Source of the DNA: Sphingomonas sp. 3P27F8
GTDB taxonomy: Bacteria > Pseudomonadota > Alphaproteobacteria > Sphingomonadales > Sphingomonadaceae
Direction of reading: 5' to 3'
DNA: 64,000 nucleotides
Assembly: GCF_005502745.1 (NCBI RefSeq)
Contig: NZ_SCNL01000004.1
Coordinates: 62,001-126,000 of the forward strand
Positions 36,537 to 45,800 of this stretch are shown piece after piece (within the stretch, counting starts at the first letter, position 1; every line of letters begins with the position of its first letter). Position numbers and translations under genes: made by a program. The notes beneath the pieces were generated by a model. The model was given only the letters and a program-made list of their open reading frames with translations. It was not told the DNA's origin and ran no database searches.

Positions 36537-36707
36537 CTAGGTTGCCTTCATGTTCGACGAGACGTTGTTGAACGTCACGGAAAGCTGGTTGCCGAGTGCC
36601 TGCATCCCGGCGATCCCGGCGACCGCAATGAGCGCCGCGATCAGGCCATATTCTATCGCAGTGGCTCCACGAACGTTTCCGGCCAATTTGCGCACGTGCA
36701 ACTCCAT
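36537..36707 (-). CDS. Flp/Fap-type (type IVb) pilin, 56 residues
   Basis: A short gene. The peptide has a basic leader (MELHVRKLAGNVRG), then GATAIEYGLIAALIAVAGIAG, the classic class IVb pilin motif in which prepilin peptidase cuts after the Gly before ATAIEYG; Glu at +5 relative to cleavage is present. A short polar tail follows (NQLSVTFNNVSSNMKAT). Such proteins form tight-adherence pili or pseudopili. No tad/cpa assembly genes are adjacent, so export depends on genes elsewhere. The upstream Shine-Dalgarno is weak. Confidence 0.9.
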   Translation of the reverse strand: MELHVRKLAGNVRGATAIEYGLIAALIAVAGIAGMQALGNQLSVTFNNVSSNMKAT

Positions 36708-36800
36708 CTGTCTGCCGCCCCGATGGAGCGGTAGCGCCCGCGCGATTGTTCAACTTTTAAGATCACCATCAGTAAAAATACTGCGCGGAAGACGGCGGCC

Positions 36801-37367
36801 TTATCTCGCGGAGGAAGCGATCTGGCGGGGGGACAGGCGTTCTCGACCTGTTTCGCTGAGCGGCTTGAGCGACGTACCGCTCAGATACATCATCGTCACC
36901 GAAATCTCGGTGACGCCCTGCCCCACCCTCACCACCGTCTGCTTGGGCGACGGCTTGCGGCCGAAGATAAAGTCCCAGATCGTCACGCGCGGGTTGCCGG
37001 AGGCACCGCCGCCGTCCGCGCGATCGGTCTGATTGTTGGCATTGGCATCATGGCGCACGTCGATCGCGTAATTGCCGGGCGCGGCGACCGGCATGCAGAC
37101 ACGGATCGGCTCCACGCGGGGGGTGGGGATTTCAACCTTGGTCTGCCACTTGGTCTTGTCGAACCAGGTGGACGTCGCGCCACCGAAGGTACGCACCCGC
37201 ACGGTGCCGAGCCTGTTCTTCAAACCGGTGATATCGACGAGGATCGCCGGACCGCCGCCCGGCGCGCAATGCGCGGCATCCGGGCCAAGGATCGGTGTTT
37301 CCGCCGCCGCCGGTGTCGCGGAAGCCAGTATTGCGGCGCACACCGCCGCTGAACGATAGACCATCAT
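36801..37367 (-). CDS. DUF2141 domain-containing secreted protein
   Basis: A 188-residue secreted protein: signal peptide MMVYRSAAVCAAILASATPAAA, then ILVDITGLKNRLGTVRVRTFG, CMPVAAPGNYAIDVRHDAN and NPRVTIWDFIFGRKPS, matching the DUF2141 beta-sandwich that often occurs in exported or surface proteins. It carries an extra Asn/Asp-rich turn (NANNQTDRADGG). It lies between the glycosyltransferase cluster and the Flp pilin on the same strand. Function unknown. Confidence 0.82.
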   Translation of the reverse strand: MMVYRSAAVCAAILASATPAAAETPILGPDAAHCAPGGGPAILVDITGLKNRLGTVRVRTFGGATSTWFDKTKWQTKVEIPTPRVEPIRVCMPVAAPGNYAIDVRHDANANNQTDRADGGGASGNPRVTIWDFIFGRKPSPKQTVVRVGQGVTEISVTMMYLSGTSLKPLSETGRERLSPRQIASSAR

Positions 37368-37426
37368 GCCGCCGTAAATGACAGTTGCGACGGTTTTGAG
37401 GCAATATGCGGCGTAATCGCGAGTTG

Positions 37427-38098
37427 TCAGTTCGCCGCCAGCTTGCGTAGCGCGCCAAGCGTATCGTCCAGCCCCTGCCCGCCAGACCGCGCCATCGCGC
37501 GCCGGCTTGCGCCGCGCTCCAGCCGCTCCAGCAACGTGGCGATCGAGGCGGCGGGCTGAGCGACGACCTCGCTCGCGCCGGGCAATGGGAAGGTTTCGAA
37601 CCAATCCTCGCGCGCCGCCTTGGTGGACCGGGCAGACGCCTCCGCCAGCGGGGCGACCGGCCGCACCGGCACGCGCGGCACCGCCGGCAACGCATCAGGA
37701 TCGAACGCGGCGAGCGGCTGATCGAGATCGGCCGGCAATGGCGCGCCAAGCTCGCTGCGCGCCGCGATCGGGCGGCAAGCCGGCGCATCGGGGTGGGCAT
37801 CCGCACGGCGCACCGGCGGTGTCATGCCCAGCCGGGTCGCCCGGCGTGGTCCGCGCGCAGACAGCGCAGGCGCAAGAAGCGGCGCAAGCCCGAGGATCGC
37901 GATCACCCCGCCCGCCGCCAGCGCAAGCAACGTCCGCCCGGTCACGCCGATCGGCGGGGCAGCGGCAGGCACCAGCACCGCCAGACGCAGCCGACCGATC
38001 GCCATATCCAGCATCCATGCCGGCGCGGCGGCGATCAGGCCAGCCGCCACCAATCCCAGCGCGAGAAACAAAAACGGGACAATCTTGCGCACATTCAT
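37427..38098 (-). CDS. Two-helix membrane protein coupled to the exosortase-associated glycosyltransferase
   Basis: A 223-residue protein with two membrane helices near the N-terminus (VPFLFLALGLVAAGLIAAAPAW; TLLALAAGGVIAILGLAPLL), followed by a Pro/Ala/Arg-rich soluble tail with an alternating DDTLGALRKL C-terminus. Its ATG sits in the stop of the glycosyltransferase gene (ATGA), arguing for coupled expression. No family recognised; a structural or assembly partner in the glycan pathway is a guess. Confidence 0.6.
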   Translation of the reverse strand: MNVRKIVPFLFLALGLVAAGLIAAAPAWMLDMAIGRLRLAVLVPAAAPPIGVTGRTLLALAAGGVIAILGLAPLLAPALSARGPRRATRLGMTPPVRRADAHPDAPACRPIAARSELGAPLPADLDQPLAAFDPDALPAVPRVPVRPVAPLAEASARSTKAAREDWFETFPLPGASEVVAQPAASIATLLERLERGASRRAMARSGGQGLDDTLGALRKLAAN

Positions 38099-39333
38099 GT
38101 GCTTAGGGGGGAGGTTTGCGACCATGACTCGTCCATACACGCGGCTTTGACCAGCCGTTGGTAAACCGGTTCGTAACGCGAAACATTTGACAACCAGTTA
38201 CGCTCCGCCGCCACAAACTCGCGCGCGCGCTTGCGCCGGACATCCCATTCGCTCCGCTCCGCGAGCAGCCCGGCAAGCGCCGCTGCGATCGCCGCCGGAT
38301 CGTCCGCGGCGAACAGGGTGCCGGTCTCGCCGTCGCGAATCAACTCACGGTGGCCGCCGACATCGGACGCGGCCACCAGCCGCCCCTGCGCCATCGCCTC
38401 AAGCGGTTTGAGCGGCGTGACGAGATCGGTGAGCCGCATCTTCTTGCGTGGATAGGCGAGCACCTCGACAATGCCATAGTAACGCTCGACCTGATCGTGC
38501 GGCACACGCCCGACGAAGCGGATGCGCCCGGCTGCCGGAGAGGCTGCCGCCTGCGCGCGCAATTGCGCCTCCATCGGCCCGCCGCCGACCAGCAGCAGCT
38601 GCGCCCGCGGCCGCGCCGCCAGGAGCATCGGCATCGCGGCGATCAGATCATCCAGCCCCTCGTAATCGTAGAAGCTGCCGATGAAGCCGATCGTGTCTCC
38701 TTCCAGCCCCAGTTCAGCCGCGAGCGCATCATCACGCGGCCCCGGCGCGCCGAACAGCCCGAGATCGACGCCGTTGGGAGACACCAGGATCTTTCCCGGA
38801 TCGATCCCGCGCGCGATCAGATCGCCGCGCAGCCCCTCGCAGATTACCGCCACCGCATCGGCGCGCCGCACCGCCCACGTCTCCAGCGCGCGCGTGGCCC
38901 GGTAACGTGCCGAACCCTCACGCCCGGTGCCGTTGCCGACGGCCGCATCTTCCCAGAACGCCCGGATCTCATACACCAGCGGCAACCGGCGGCGGCGCGC
39001 GACGTGCCACGCCGCCAGCGCGCCAAGCACCGGCGAATGGGCGTGAAGCACATCCGGCCTGAACTGTTCGACCACGGCATCGATGCGCCGCGCGAAGGCG
39101 GCGATTTCCGACAATTCCCCGATCGGCGCGGGCAGCGCGCGTGGCGGCACGGTGCGATGAAAATCGATGCCGTCGATGTGCTCGAACGGCGCGTCCGTCG
39201 CGCCCTGCCGCGGCCCCGTGACCGCCGCCACTTCCCAGCCGCGCCCGATCTGCGCGGTGAGGATCGCCCGCGTACGAAATGTATAGCCGCTGTGCAGCGG
39301 CAGCCCATGATCGAGAACGTGAAGGATGCGCAT
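38095..39333 (-). CDS. Exosortase A-associated glycosyltransferase (GT4-like, TIGR04063 type)
   Basis: A 412-residue GT-B glycosyltransferase. The opening MRILHVLDHGLPLHSGYTFR and later ILVSPNGVDL, IGFIGSFYDYEGL and DLVTPLKPLEAMAQGRLV match the exosortase-A-associated group I recall as TIGR04063. It probably builds an exopolysaccharide or a protein-linked glycan at the cytoplasmic face of the inner membrane. It is divergent from the ligase gene, sharing a 94-bp upstream region plus a 46-residue reading frame. Other exosortase, PEP-CTERM or polysaccharide genes are not in the window. Confidence 0.88.
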   Translation of the reverse strand: MRILHVLDHGLPLHSGYTFRTRAILTAQIGRGWEVAAVTGPRQGATDAPFEHIDGIDFHRTVPPRALPAPIGELSEIAAFARRIDAVVEQFRPDVLHAHSPVLGALAAWHVARRRRLPLVYEIRAFWEDAAVGNGTGREGSARYRATRALETWAVRRADAVAVICEGLRGDLIARGIDPGKILVSPNGVDLGLFGAPGPRDDALAAELGLEGDTIGFIGSFYDYEGLDDLIAAMPMLLAARPRAQLLLVGGGPMEAQLRAQAAASPAAGRIRFVGRVPHDQVERYYGIVEVLAYPRKKMRLTDLVTPLKPLEAMAQGRLVAASDVGGHRELIRDGETGTLFAADDPAAIAAALAGLLAERSEWDVRRKRAREFVAAERNWLSNVSRYEPVYQRLVKAACMDESWSQTSPLST

Positions 39334-39427
39334 TGCGCGCCGCACTGCCACACGATCGCTTAACGCCGCGTCAACCGCATCCGCGCTAGGGCTCCACGAT
39401 ACGGGCAATGATGCGGGGCATGCGCCG

Positions 39428-39568
39428 ATGATCGACAATTTCGCGCTGGGCCTGACGCATGGGCTGATGCTGCTGGCAGCGTTTCTGCTGCTGCGCCGCC
39501 CCGAGCTCGATCGCGAGCCGTCGCCGCGTGATGACGCGCCGCGCAAGGGGCGTCGCCCGCGTGCGTGA
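39428..39568 (+). CDS. 46-residue single-helix membrane protein before the O-glycosylation ligase
   Basis: Short gene: MIDNFALGLTHGLMLLAAFLL, then a charged basic tail (RRPELDREPSPRDDAPRKGRRPRA). One membrane helix. Its stop overlaps the GTG start of the ligase by 8 nt, so it may be a leader protein coupled to the ligase. It sits in the intergenic region divergent from the glycosyltransferase. No family recognised. Confidence 0.5.
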   Translation: MIDNFALGLTHGLMLLAAFLLLRRPELDREPSPRDDAPRKGRRPRA

Positions 39569-40922
39569 TCTGGCGTTCATCGGGTTTCTCGTCGCGCTGC
39601 TCGGCATGGGGCTGCGCAAGCCGTTCCTGTTCGTGCTCGCCTATGTCTATATCGATATCGTCTCGCCGCAGCGGTTGACGTACATGCTGCTCAACAGCGT
39701 GCCGATCTCATTGATCGCCGTGGCGCTGGCGGTCGGCGGGTGGCTGATCTTCGATGACAAGCGCGATTCCCGGTTCGCCCCGCGCCAGGCGCTGATCCTG
39801 TTGCTGATGCTCTATTGCGGGATCACCACGCGCACCGCAGATTTCCCGGCCGAGGCGCTGGAGAAATGGGATTGGGTGTGGAAAGCGCTGATCTTCGCCG
39901 CTTTCTTGCCGCTCACACTGCGCACGCGGCTGCGGATCGAAGCGCTTCTGCTGTTCATGACCCTCTCCGCCGCATCGATCATCATCGTCGGCGGGATTAA
40001 AACGCTGGCGTCGGGCGGCGGCTATGGCGAGCTGAACCTGATGGTCGCCAACAATTCCGGGCTGTATGAGGGCAGCATCATATCGGCGGTGGCGATCTGC
40101 CTGATACCGATCGTCCTGTGGCTGGCGCGATACGGCACGCTGTTCGGCACCGATTGGCGGGTGAAGGCCTTCGCCGCCGGCCTCGCCTTCGCCTGCCTGC
40201 TGATACCGGTCGGCACGTCGGCGCGCACGGGCCTGTTGTGCATCGCGCTGCTCGCCGTGCTGACGTTGCGCGAGGTGAAGCGGCGGATGCTCTACCTTGC
40301 CGCGCTGGGGCTGGCCGCGGTAATCGCGGTGCCGTTCCTGCCCTCGGCGTTCAGCGACCGGATGGCGACGATCAAGACCTACCAGGCGGACGAATCCGCC
40401 TCGACGCGCCTAGCGGTATGGCAATGGACATGGGACTATGCGAAGACGCACCCGTTCGGCGGCGGCTTCAACGCCTATATCCAGAACCGCATCCGTTATG
40501 ACACCGTGGCAGTGAAGGGATCGGGCGCTTCGACCACGCTCCAGCGCAATCTGACGGTGGACAAGAGCCGCGCCTATCACTCCAGCTATTTCGAGATGCT
40601 CGGCGAACAGGGCTATCCCGGCCTTGCGCTGTGGCTGCTCATCAGCGTGATCGGCATCGTGCGGATGGAAGTGTTGCGGCGTCGGTTCCGCGACGGCGAG
40701 CTGGCGTGGGGCGGCGCGCTCGCGGGGGCGTTGCAGCACGCGCATCTGATCTATCTGCTCGGGGGCGCTTTCGTCGGGATCGCGTTCCAACCGTTCATCT
40801 ACATGCTGATCGGCGCGCAGATCGGGCTGGACTCCTATCTGGCGCGCCGGCGTGCCGAAACGAACTGGCGGCCGGCGTTCCGCAAAACGGAAGCACCGGC
40901 CGCCTTGTTCATGGCGGGCTGA
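39561..40922 (+). CDS. Putative O-glycosylation ligase, exosortase A-associated (Wzy/O-antigen ligase-like)
   Basis: A 453-residue inner-membrane ligase/polymerase with about 11 helices. Opening VRDLAFIGFLVALLGMGLRKPFLFVLAY and the early YVYIDIVSPQR match the exosortase-A-associated TIGR03097-type ligases. A large periplasmic loop between helices (YDTVAVKGSGASTTLQ, DKSRAYHSSYFEMLGEQG) carries the Arg/His/Tyr cluster typical of O-antigen ligases. GTG 39561 is chosen because family members start MRDL-like. It ends 6 bp before the convergent PfpI-type gene. Confidence 0.85.
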   Translation: MRDLAFIGFLVALLGMGLRKPFLFVLAYVYIDIVSPQRLTYMLLNSVPISLIAVALAVGGWLIFDDKRDSRFAPRQALILLLMLYCGITTRTADFPAEALEKWDWVWKALIFAAFLPLTLRTRLRIEALLLFMTLSAASIIIVGGIKTLASGGGYGELNLMVANNSGLYEGSIISAVAICLIPIVLWLARYGTLFGTDWRVKAFAAGLAFACLLIPVGTSARTGLLCIALLAVLTLREVKRRMLYLAALGLAAVIAVPFLPSAFSDRMATIKTYQADESASTRLAVWQWTWDYAKTHPFGGGFNAYIQNRIRYDTVAVKGSGASTTLQRNLTVDKSRAYHSSYFEMLGEQGYPGLALWLLISVIGIVRMEVLRRRFRDGELAWGGALAGALQHAHLIYLLGGAFVGIAFQPFIYMLIGAQIGLDSYLARRRAETNWRPAFRKTEAPAALFMAG

Positions 40923-40928
40923 TCGCGC

Positions 40929-41486
40929 TCAATCGGCGCTTTCCAGCTCATCGGTCAACGCCTTGAGGATCGCGCGATTGAACGCGGGGATATCGTCGGG
41001 CTTGCGGCTGGTGATGAGATTGCGGTCAACCACCACCTCCTCATCGACCACCTGCCCGCCGGCGTTGGTGAGGTCGGTGCGAACCGAAGGCCAGCTCGTC
41101 ACCCGGCGCCCGTCAACGACATCCGCTTCCACGAGCAACCACGGGCCGTGGCAGATCGCCGCGACGATCTTGTCATCATCCATGAATTCCCCGACGATCT
41201 CGATCGCGCGCTCCTGCAGGCGCATCTTGTCCGGATTGGCAAGGCCGCCCGGCAGCACCAGCGCATCGTAATCCTCGCTGTCGACATCCTCCAGCGTCAG
41301 ATCCGGGGTGATCGTGCGCGTTGCCTTCTCGTCGTTCTTCACGCCCTGGATCGGATCGGTCTTTATCGACGCGAGCGTAACCTTGACGCCTGCGTCGAGC
41401 AGCGCCTGGCGCGGATCAAACAGCTCGGAATCCTCGAAACCGTCGGTCGCGAGCATCAGAACATGGGTATCGGAAAGTTCGGTCAT
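40929..41486 (-). CDS. DJ-1/PfpI family protein (type 1 glutamine amidotransferase-like)
   Basis: A 185-residue PfpI/YhbO-like protein with the nucleophile Cys in AICHGPWLLVEA (nucleophile elbow), preceded by YDALVLPGGLANPDKMR. Family members act as glyoxalases, deglycases or proteases/chaperones under stress. The start ATG lies 110 bp from the divergent topoisomerase IB gene. No strong ribosome-binding site was seen. Confidence 0.92.
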   Translation of the reverse strand: MTELSDTHVLMLATDGFEDSELFDPRQALLDAGVKVTLASIKTDPIQGVKNDEKATRTITPDLTLEDVDSEDYDALVLPGGLANPDKMRLQERAIEIVGEFMDDDKIVAAICHGPWLLVEADVVDGRRVTSWPSVRTDLTNAGGQVVDEEVVVDRNLITSRKPDDIPAFNRAILKALTDELESAD

Positions 41487-41596
41487 CGCGGCACTCCGTT
41501 GGCGTTGCTTCGCCTCCCAAACCCCCGCCCTCACCCTATCGTTCCGGAACCCCGCGACGAACCGCGCATTGGATCGGTCATTGCGAAAGAGGACCG

Positions 41597-42601
41597 ATGG
41601 CCGCCAAGAAAATCGTCTATTGCGATGACAGTGCTCCCGGGATCACCCGGCGTCTGATACGCGGTCGCTGGGGATATTGGACGGCGAAAGGCGAGCGGAT
41701 CACCGATCGGGACGAGATCGACCGGCTGAACGCCATCGCGCTGCCGCCCGCCTATACCAACGCCTGGTTCTGCCCACGGCCAAATGGCCATATCCAGGCG
41801 ATCGGCTGGGACGAGAAGGGCCGCAAGCAATATCGCTACCACACCGATTTTCGTGAGGCGCAGGATGCCGCGAAATATGAGCGCTGCGCGGAATTCGGCC
41901 TGGCTCTCCCCCTGCTGCGCAAACGCGTCGCAGCGGACCTGCGCAAACGCGCGATGTCGCGCGAGCGCGCCGTGGCAGCAGTGGTTCGGCTGCTGGATCA
42001 GACGCATATCCGCGTCGGCAACGAAGCCTATGCCAAGGCCAACCGCAGCTTCGGCGCGACCACGCTGCGCAAGCGCCACGTGCGGGTGAAGGGCGCCACC
42101 GTGCGGCTGCGCTTTCGCGGCAAGGGCGGCGTGGAGCGCGAATGCTCTCTCACCGATCGTGCGCTCGCGCGTTTCGTGCGCGCCTGTCAGGATCTGAGCG
42201 GCCAGCAACTGTTCACCTGGCTCGACGAGGCCGGTGAGGCGCATCCCGTCACCTCGTCGGACGTCAATGCCTATATCCGCGCGGCGACGGGCGAGGATTT
42301 CACCGCCAAGCATTTCCGCACCTGGGGCGCGAGCGTCGTCGCTTTCGAGGCGCTGGCCACCGCCGAGCGCGACCTCAGCCTCAAATCCATGCTAGAGCCG
42401 GTGACGCGCCAGCTTGGCAACACGCCCGCGATAGCGCGCAAATCCTATGTTCACCCCGCGCTGATCGGCCTGGTGCGCAATGGGCAGGCCGCGTTCCGCA
42501 AGGCCTTGCGCATGCCCCGCAAGACACGCCACTTGAGCCGCATCGAGCGCGGCCTCATTGCGTTCCTCGAAACCGGAGCGCCGGCCGCGATCGCGGCCTG
42601 A
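41597..42601 (+). CDS. DNA topoisomerase IB (poxvirus/bacterial small type)
   Basis: Relaxes supercoils by a 3'-phosphotyrosine intermediate. The 334-residue protein has the N-terminal DNA-clamp region (RWGYWTAKGERITDRDEID, YTNAWFCPRPNGHIQAIG), the catalytic core with VGNEAYAKANRSFGATTLRKRHV, KHFRTWGAS (Arg/His/Trp) and the nucleophile Tyr in IARKSYVHPALIG. Bacterial IB enzymes are known in Alphaproteobacteria and Deinococcus. ATG 41597 begins MAAKKIVYCDDSAPG. A mechanosensitive channel gene follows 13 bp downstream. Confidence 0.93.
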   Translation: MAAKKIVYCDDSAPGITRRLIRGRWGYWTAKGERITDRDEIDRLNAIALPPAYTNAWFCPRPNGHIQAIGWDEKGRKQYRYHTDFREAQDAAKYERCAEFGLALPLLRKRVAADLRKRAMSRERAVAAVVRLLDQTHIRVGNEAYAKANRSFGATTLRKRHVRVKGATVRLRFRGKGGVERECSLTDRALARFVRACQDLSGQQLFTWLDEAGEAHPVTSSDVNAYIRAATGEDFTAKHFRTWGASVVAFEALATAERDLSLKSMLEPVTRQLGNTPAIARKSYVHPALIGLVRNGQAAFRKALRMPRKTRHLSRIERGLIAFLETGAPAAIAA

Positions 42602-42614
42602 TAAAGGAAGACGG

Positions 42615-43787
42615 ATGAGTAGTAACAGCAGCGCGGCGAAAGCGCCCGTCCTGCCCCGGCATAATCTGGATGCGCAGCTGCGCGCGCTCTACGAATCCAG
42701 CGCGGAGTGGATCGCGACCAACTGGCTCCAGATCGCGATCGCGATCGCGATCGGCCTTGCCATTGCCGCCTTCCTGATGTGGGTACGCAAATTCGGCCCG
42801 AAGCTTGCGACGCGCAGCAAATCCGGAAAGGGCTGGCCGGCAGTGTTCGGGCGCGCCATTCAGCGCACCGGCAACCTCTTCATCGCTTTGCTCGCCGCCA
42901 AGCTCGTCTCGGGCTATGCGGACGCACCCCGCCCAGTCGCCTCGACGATCAACTTCCTGTTCACCATCGTCGCGGTTTTCCAGAGCGCCGTCTGGGCACG
43001 CGAGGTTATTATCGGCGCGATCGAGCGGCGCGCGCGCTCGGATCATTATTCCGGCGAGGCGCTGGTCAGCGCGATGGGACTGATCCGAGTGCTCGTCAGC
43101 TTCGCGGTGTTCGCGATCGCGCTGATCGTGGTGCTGGACAATCTCGGCGTGAATGTCACCGGCCTCGTCGCCGGCCTCGGCGTCGGCGGCATCGCGATCG
43201 GTTTGGCCGCGCAGGGCATTTTCGCCGACCTGTTTGCCGCGCTCGCGATCATCTTCGACAGGCCGTTCCGGCGCGGCGATGCGATCGCCTATGACCAGTC
43301 GACCGGCACCGTCGAAGAGATCGGCCTCAAATCCACCCGTATCCGCGGCACCAGCGGCGAAGAGCGGATCATCTCCAACCGCAAGCTGCTCGACAAGGAA
43401 ATCCTCAACAACACGCGCCGCTCGTTCCGGCGCACAACCTTCACCCTGGGTGTCGCCTATGAGACGCCCGTGGAAAAGCTCCGGCAGTTCCCCGACCTCG
43501 CGAAGGGCGTGGTCGAGGCGAGCGGCCTCGTCTTCGTCCGTTGCGGCTTCAAGAGTTTCGGCGCGTCGAGCCTCGATTTCGATATCGAGTTCGACAGCGA
43601 ATCGGCCGATTTCGGCGCAGCCTTCCAGGGACGCCACGATGTCGGCGTCGGCTTGCTGAAAATGTGCGCGGAACAGGGCATATCGATTCCCTATCCGACT
43701 CAGACCACGCTTACCGCCGCGCCGGATGGCACGCTCATCATGCCCTATCCGCCCGAACCGGATGCCGCGCGACCGGCGACCGGTTGA
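42615..43787 (+). CDS. MscS-type mechanosensitive ion channel
   Basis: Inner-membrane stretch-activated channel, 390 residues. Helices at LQIAIAIAIGLAIAAFLMWV, FIALLAAKLV, SFAVFAIALIVVL; the pore-lining Gly/Ala-rich helix is GLVAGLGVGGIAIGLAAQG, and IFDRPFRRGDAI begins the beta domain typical of MscS. A C-terminal alpha/beta vestibule follows. Probably cotranscribed with topoisomerase IB; ATG has AAAGGAAGACGG upstream. The long N-terminal helix-rich segment (first 90 residues) is typical of the MscM-like subgroup. Confidence 0.9.
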   Translation: MSSNSSAAKAPVLPRHNLDAQLRALYESSAEWIATNWLQIAIAIAIGLAIAAFLMWVRKFGPKLATRSKSGKGWPAVFGRAIQRTGNLFIALLAAKLVSGYADAPRPVASTINFLFTIVAVFQSAVWAREVIIGAIERRARSDHYSGEALVSAMGLIRVLVSFAVFAIALIVVLDNLGVNVTGLVAGLGVGGIAIGLAAQGIFADLFAALAIIFDRPFRRGDAIAYDQSTGTVEEIGLKSTRIRGTSGEERIISNRKLLDKEILNNTRRSFRRTTFTLGVAYETPVEKLRQFPDLAKGVVEASGLVFVRCGFKSFGASSLDFDIEFDSESADFGAAFQGRHDVGVGLLKMCAEQGISIPYPTQTTLTAAPDGTLIMPYPPEPDAARPATG

Positions 43788-43966
43788 GCGCGCGAAGCCA
43801 TGCTTACGCTACGGATTTCGAATGTCGGGTTCGTAAATCACATGCGGAAACGCGGGATCGCCCGAGTATCTTCATGCTTGCGGTTCGCGGGCCTTGCGGC
43901 GGTGGCGGTTACGCGCCTAGAGGGAACCGATCGCGCCTCGGCGCAGGTGAACCTTACGGAGGGACC

Positions 43967-44416
43967 GTGAACGCGGACGAAATGAAAGCCAGCATCGGCA
44001 AGGAAACCGTGTCCGACTGGATCGAGGTTTCGCAGGACATGATAAACAAGTTCGCCGACGCGACCGGCGATCACCAGTTCATCCATGTCGACCCGGAACG
44101 CGCCAAGCAGACGCCGTTCGGCACGACGATCGCGCACGGCTTCCTCACGCTGTCGCTGCTGCCGCTGATCGCCGCGAAGAATGCCGACGCTCCACGCCTC
44201 GACGGGGTGAAGATGGGCGTCAACTACGGCGGCAACAAAGTACGCTTCCTCGCGCCCGTGCCTTCCGGCTCGCGCGTTCGCGGCCGATCCAAGATCACCG
44301 AGTTCGATGAAAAGCGCCCGGGCCAGTTCCAGTATACCACCGAAACGACGGTGGAGATCGAGGGTTCGGAGAAGCCGGCGATGATCGCCGAGTGGATCAC
44401 GCAGATTTTCGTCTGA
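43967..44416 (+). CDS. MaoC-like (R)-specific enoyl-CoA hydratase
   Basis: Hotdog-fold hydratase of 149 residues: SQDMINKFADATGDHQFIHVD, with Asp-x4-His (D..DHQFIH) as the active-site dyad, then TIAHGFLTLSL. (R)-specific hydratases link beta-oxidation to polyhydroxyalkanoate or fatty acid synthesis. GTG 43967 has GGAGG 4 nt upstream; an ATG 15 nt later is possible. Close to a thiolase gene downstream. Confidence 0.9.
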   Translation: MNADEMKASIGKETVSDWIEVSQDMINKFADATGDHQFIHVDPERAKQTPFGTTIAHGFLTLSLLPLIAAKNADAPRLDGVKMGVNYGGNKVRFLAPVPSGSRVRGRSKITEFDEKRPGQFQYTTETTVEIEGSEKPAMIAEWITQIFV

Positions 44417-44500
44417 TCCCCATGCCCGGAGATGGCCCGGCTCCGGCCGGCCGCTGAGAATGCCCTCCCCAGGCACGTCGATACTTCAGGAGAACAAGCC

Positions 44501-45679
44501 ATGCGTTCCGCCGTCATCGTTTCCACCGCCCGCACCCCGATCGGCCGTGCCTATCGCGGGGCGTTCAACAACACCGTATCCCCGACGCTCGCCAGCCACG
44601 CGATCAAGGCGGCCGTCGAGCGCGCCGGGATCGAGGGCGCCGAAGTGCAGGACGTGGTGTTCGGCTCCGCGCTTCAGCAGGGCGCGCAGGCTGGCAATAT
44701 TGCCCGCACGTCGCTGTTGCGCGCCGGCCTGCCGGTCACCGTGTCCGGGATGTCGCTCGATCGCCAGTGCGCCTCGGGCCTGATGGCGATCGCCACCGCG
44801 GCGAAGGAGATCATCGTCGATAACATGGACGTCGCGATCGGCGGCGGCGTGGAGTCGATCAGCCTTGTCCAGACCCCGCAGATGCGCGTGCAGCCCGATC
44901 CCGAACTGGTGGCGATGCACAAGGACATCTACATGCCGATGCTGCAGACCGCCGAGGTGGTCGCCAAGCGTTACGGCATCAGCCGCGATGCGCAGGACGA
45001 ATACGGCTTCCAGTCCCAGCAGCGCACGTCCGCCGCGCAGGCCGCCGGCAAGTTCGATCAGGAGATCGTTCCCGTCACCGCCACCATGGCGATCGTGAAC
45101 AAGGAAACGAAGGAAGTATCCCACAAGGAAGTCACGCTCGCCAAGGATGAGGGCAATCGCCCGGAGACGACGCTGGAGGGCCTGAAGGCGCTGGCCCCGG
45201 TGCTCGGCCCCGATCTCAACATAACCGCCGGCAACGCCTCACAGCTGTCGGACGGCGCATCGGCCAGCGTATTGATGGAAGAAAAGCTCGCCGAGAAGCG
45301 CGGGCTTACCCCGCTTGGCCGCTATGTCGGCATGGCCGTCGCCGGCACCGAGCCGGATGAGATGGGCATCGGTCCGGTCTTCGCGATCCCGAAGCTGCTT
45401 GAGCGCTTCAATCTCAAGATGAACGATATCGGCCTGTGGGAGCTCAACGAGGCGTTCGCGGTGCAGGTGCTTTACTGCCGCGACAAGCTGGGCATTCCCA
45501 ACGAGCTGCTGAACGTCAACGGCGGCGCGATCTCGATCGGCCACCCCTATGGCATGTCCGGCGCGCGCATGACCGGCCACGCGCTGATCGAAGGCAAGCG
45601 GCGCGGCGCGAAATATGTCGTGGTCACGATGTGCATCGGCGGCGGCATGGGCGCGGCCGGATTGTTCGAAGTGCTTTAA
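44501..45679 (+). CDS. Acetyl-CoA acyltransferase (thiolase)
   Basis: Thiolase of 392 residues that cleaves 3-ketoacyl-CoA. The catalytic Cys is in LDRQCASG (near 90), the second Cys in [13 protein letters not shown], and the active-site His in [13 protein letters not shown]. The AFNNTVSP opening and the length are standard. ATG 44501 follows AGGAGAACAAGCC. Substrate length cannot be read. With the MaoC hydratase it may take part in fatty acid or alicyclic acid degradation. Confidence 0.95.
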   Translation: MRSAVIVSTARTPIGRAYRGAFNNTVSPTLASHAIKAAVERAGIEGAEVQDVVFGSALQQGAQAGNIARTSLLRAGLPVTVSGMSLDRQCASGLMAIATAAKEIIVDNMDVAIGGGVESISLVQTPQMRVQPDPELVAMHKDIYMPMLQTAEVVAKRYGISRDAQDEYGFQSQQRTSAAQAAGKFDQEIVPVTATMAIVNKETKEVSHKEVTLAKDEGNRPETTLEGLKALAPVLGPDLNITAGNASQLSDGASASVLMEEKLAEKRGLTPLGRYVGMAVAGTEPDEMGIGPVFAIPKLLERFNLKMNDIGLWELNEAFAVQVLYCRDKLGIPNELLNVNGGAISIGHPYGMSGARMTGHALIEGKRRGAKYVVVTMCIGGGMGAAGLFEVL

Positions 45680-45716
45680 ACGCCGGCGCAACGGCGCATC
45701 AGGCGCCTTTGCCGGG

Positions 45717-45748
45717 AACCCCGGTCGCGATCAGCGGCCGGGGTTTTT
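45717..45748 (+). terminator. Intrinsic terminator after the thiolase gene
   Basis: AACCCCGGTCGC / GCGGCCGGGGTT forms a 12-bp stem (one G-T wobble) with a 5-nt loop, directly followed by TTTTT. The best-formed terminator in the window, 38 bp past the thiolase stop. Confidence 0.88.
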
Positions 45749-45800
45749 GTTGGTGTTCCCGGCCTGTTCCTCAAGCGGATATTGTGGCATCAGGCACGGC

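Noticed and set aside
43801-43970. 56-codon plus-strand frame before the MaoC gene
   Set aside because: It lacks a ribosome-binding site and motif, and it overlaps the better-supported GTG start of the hydratase gene.
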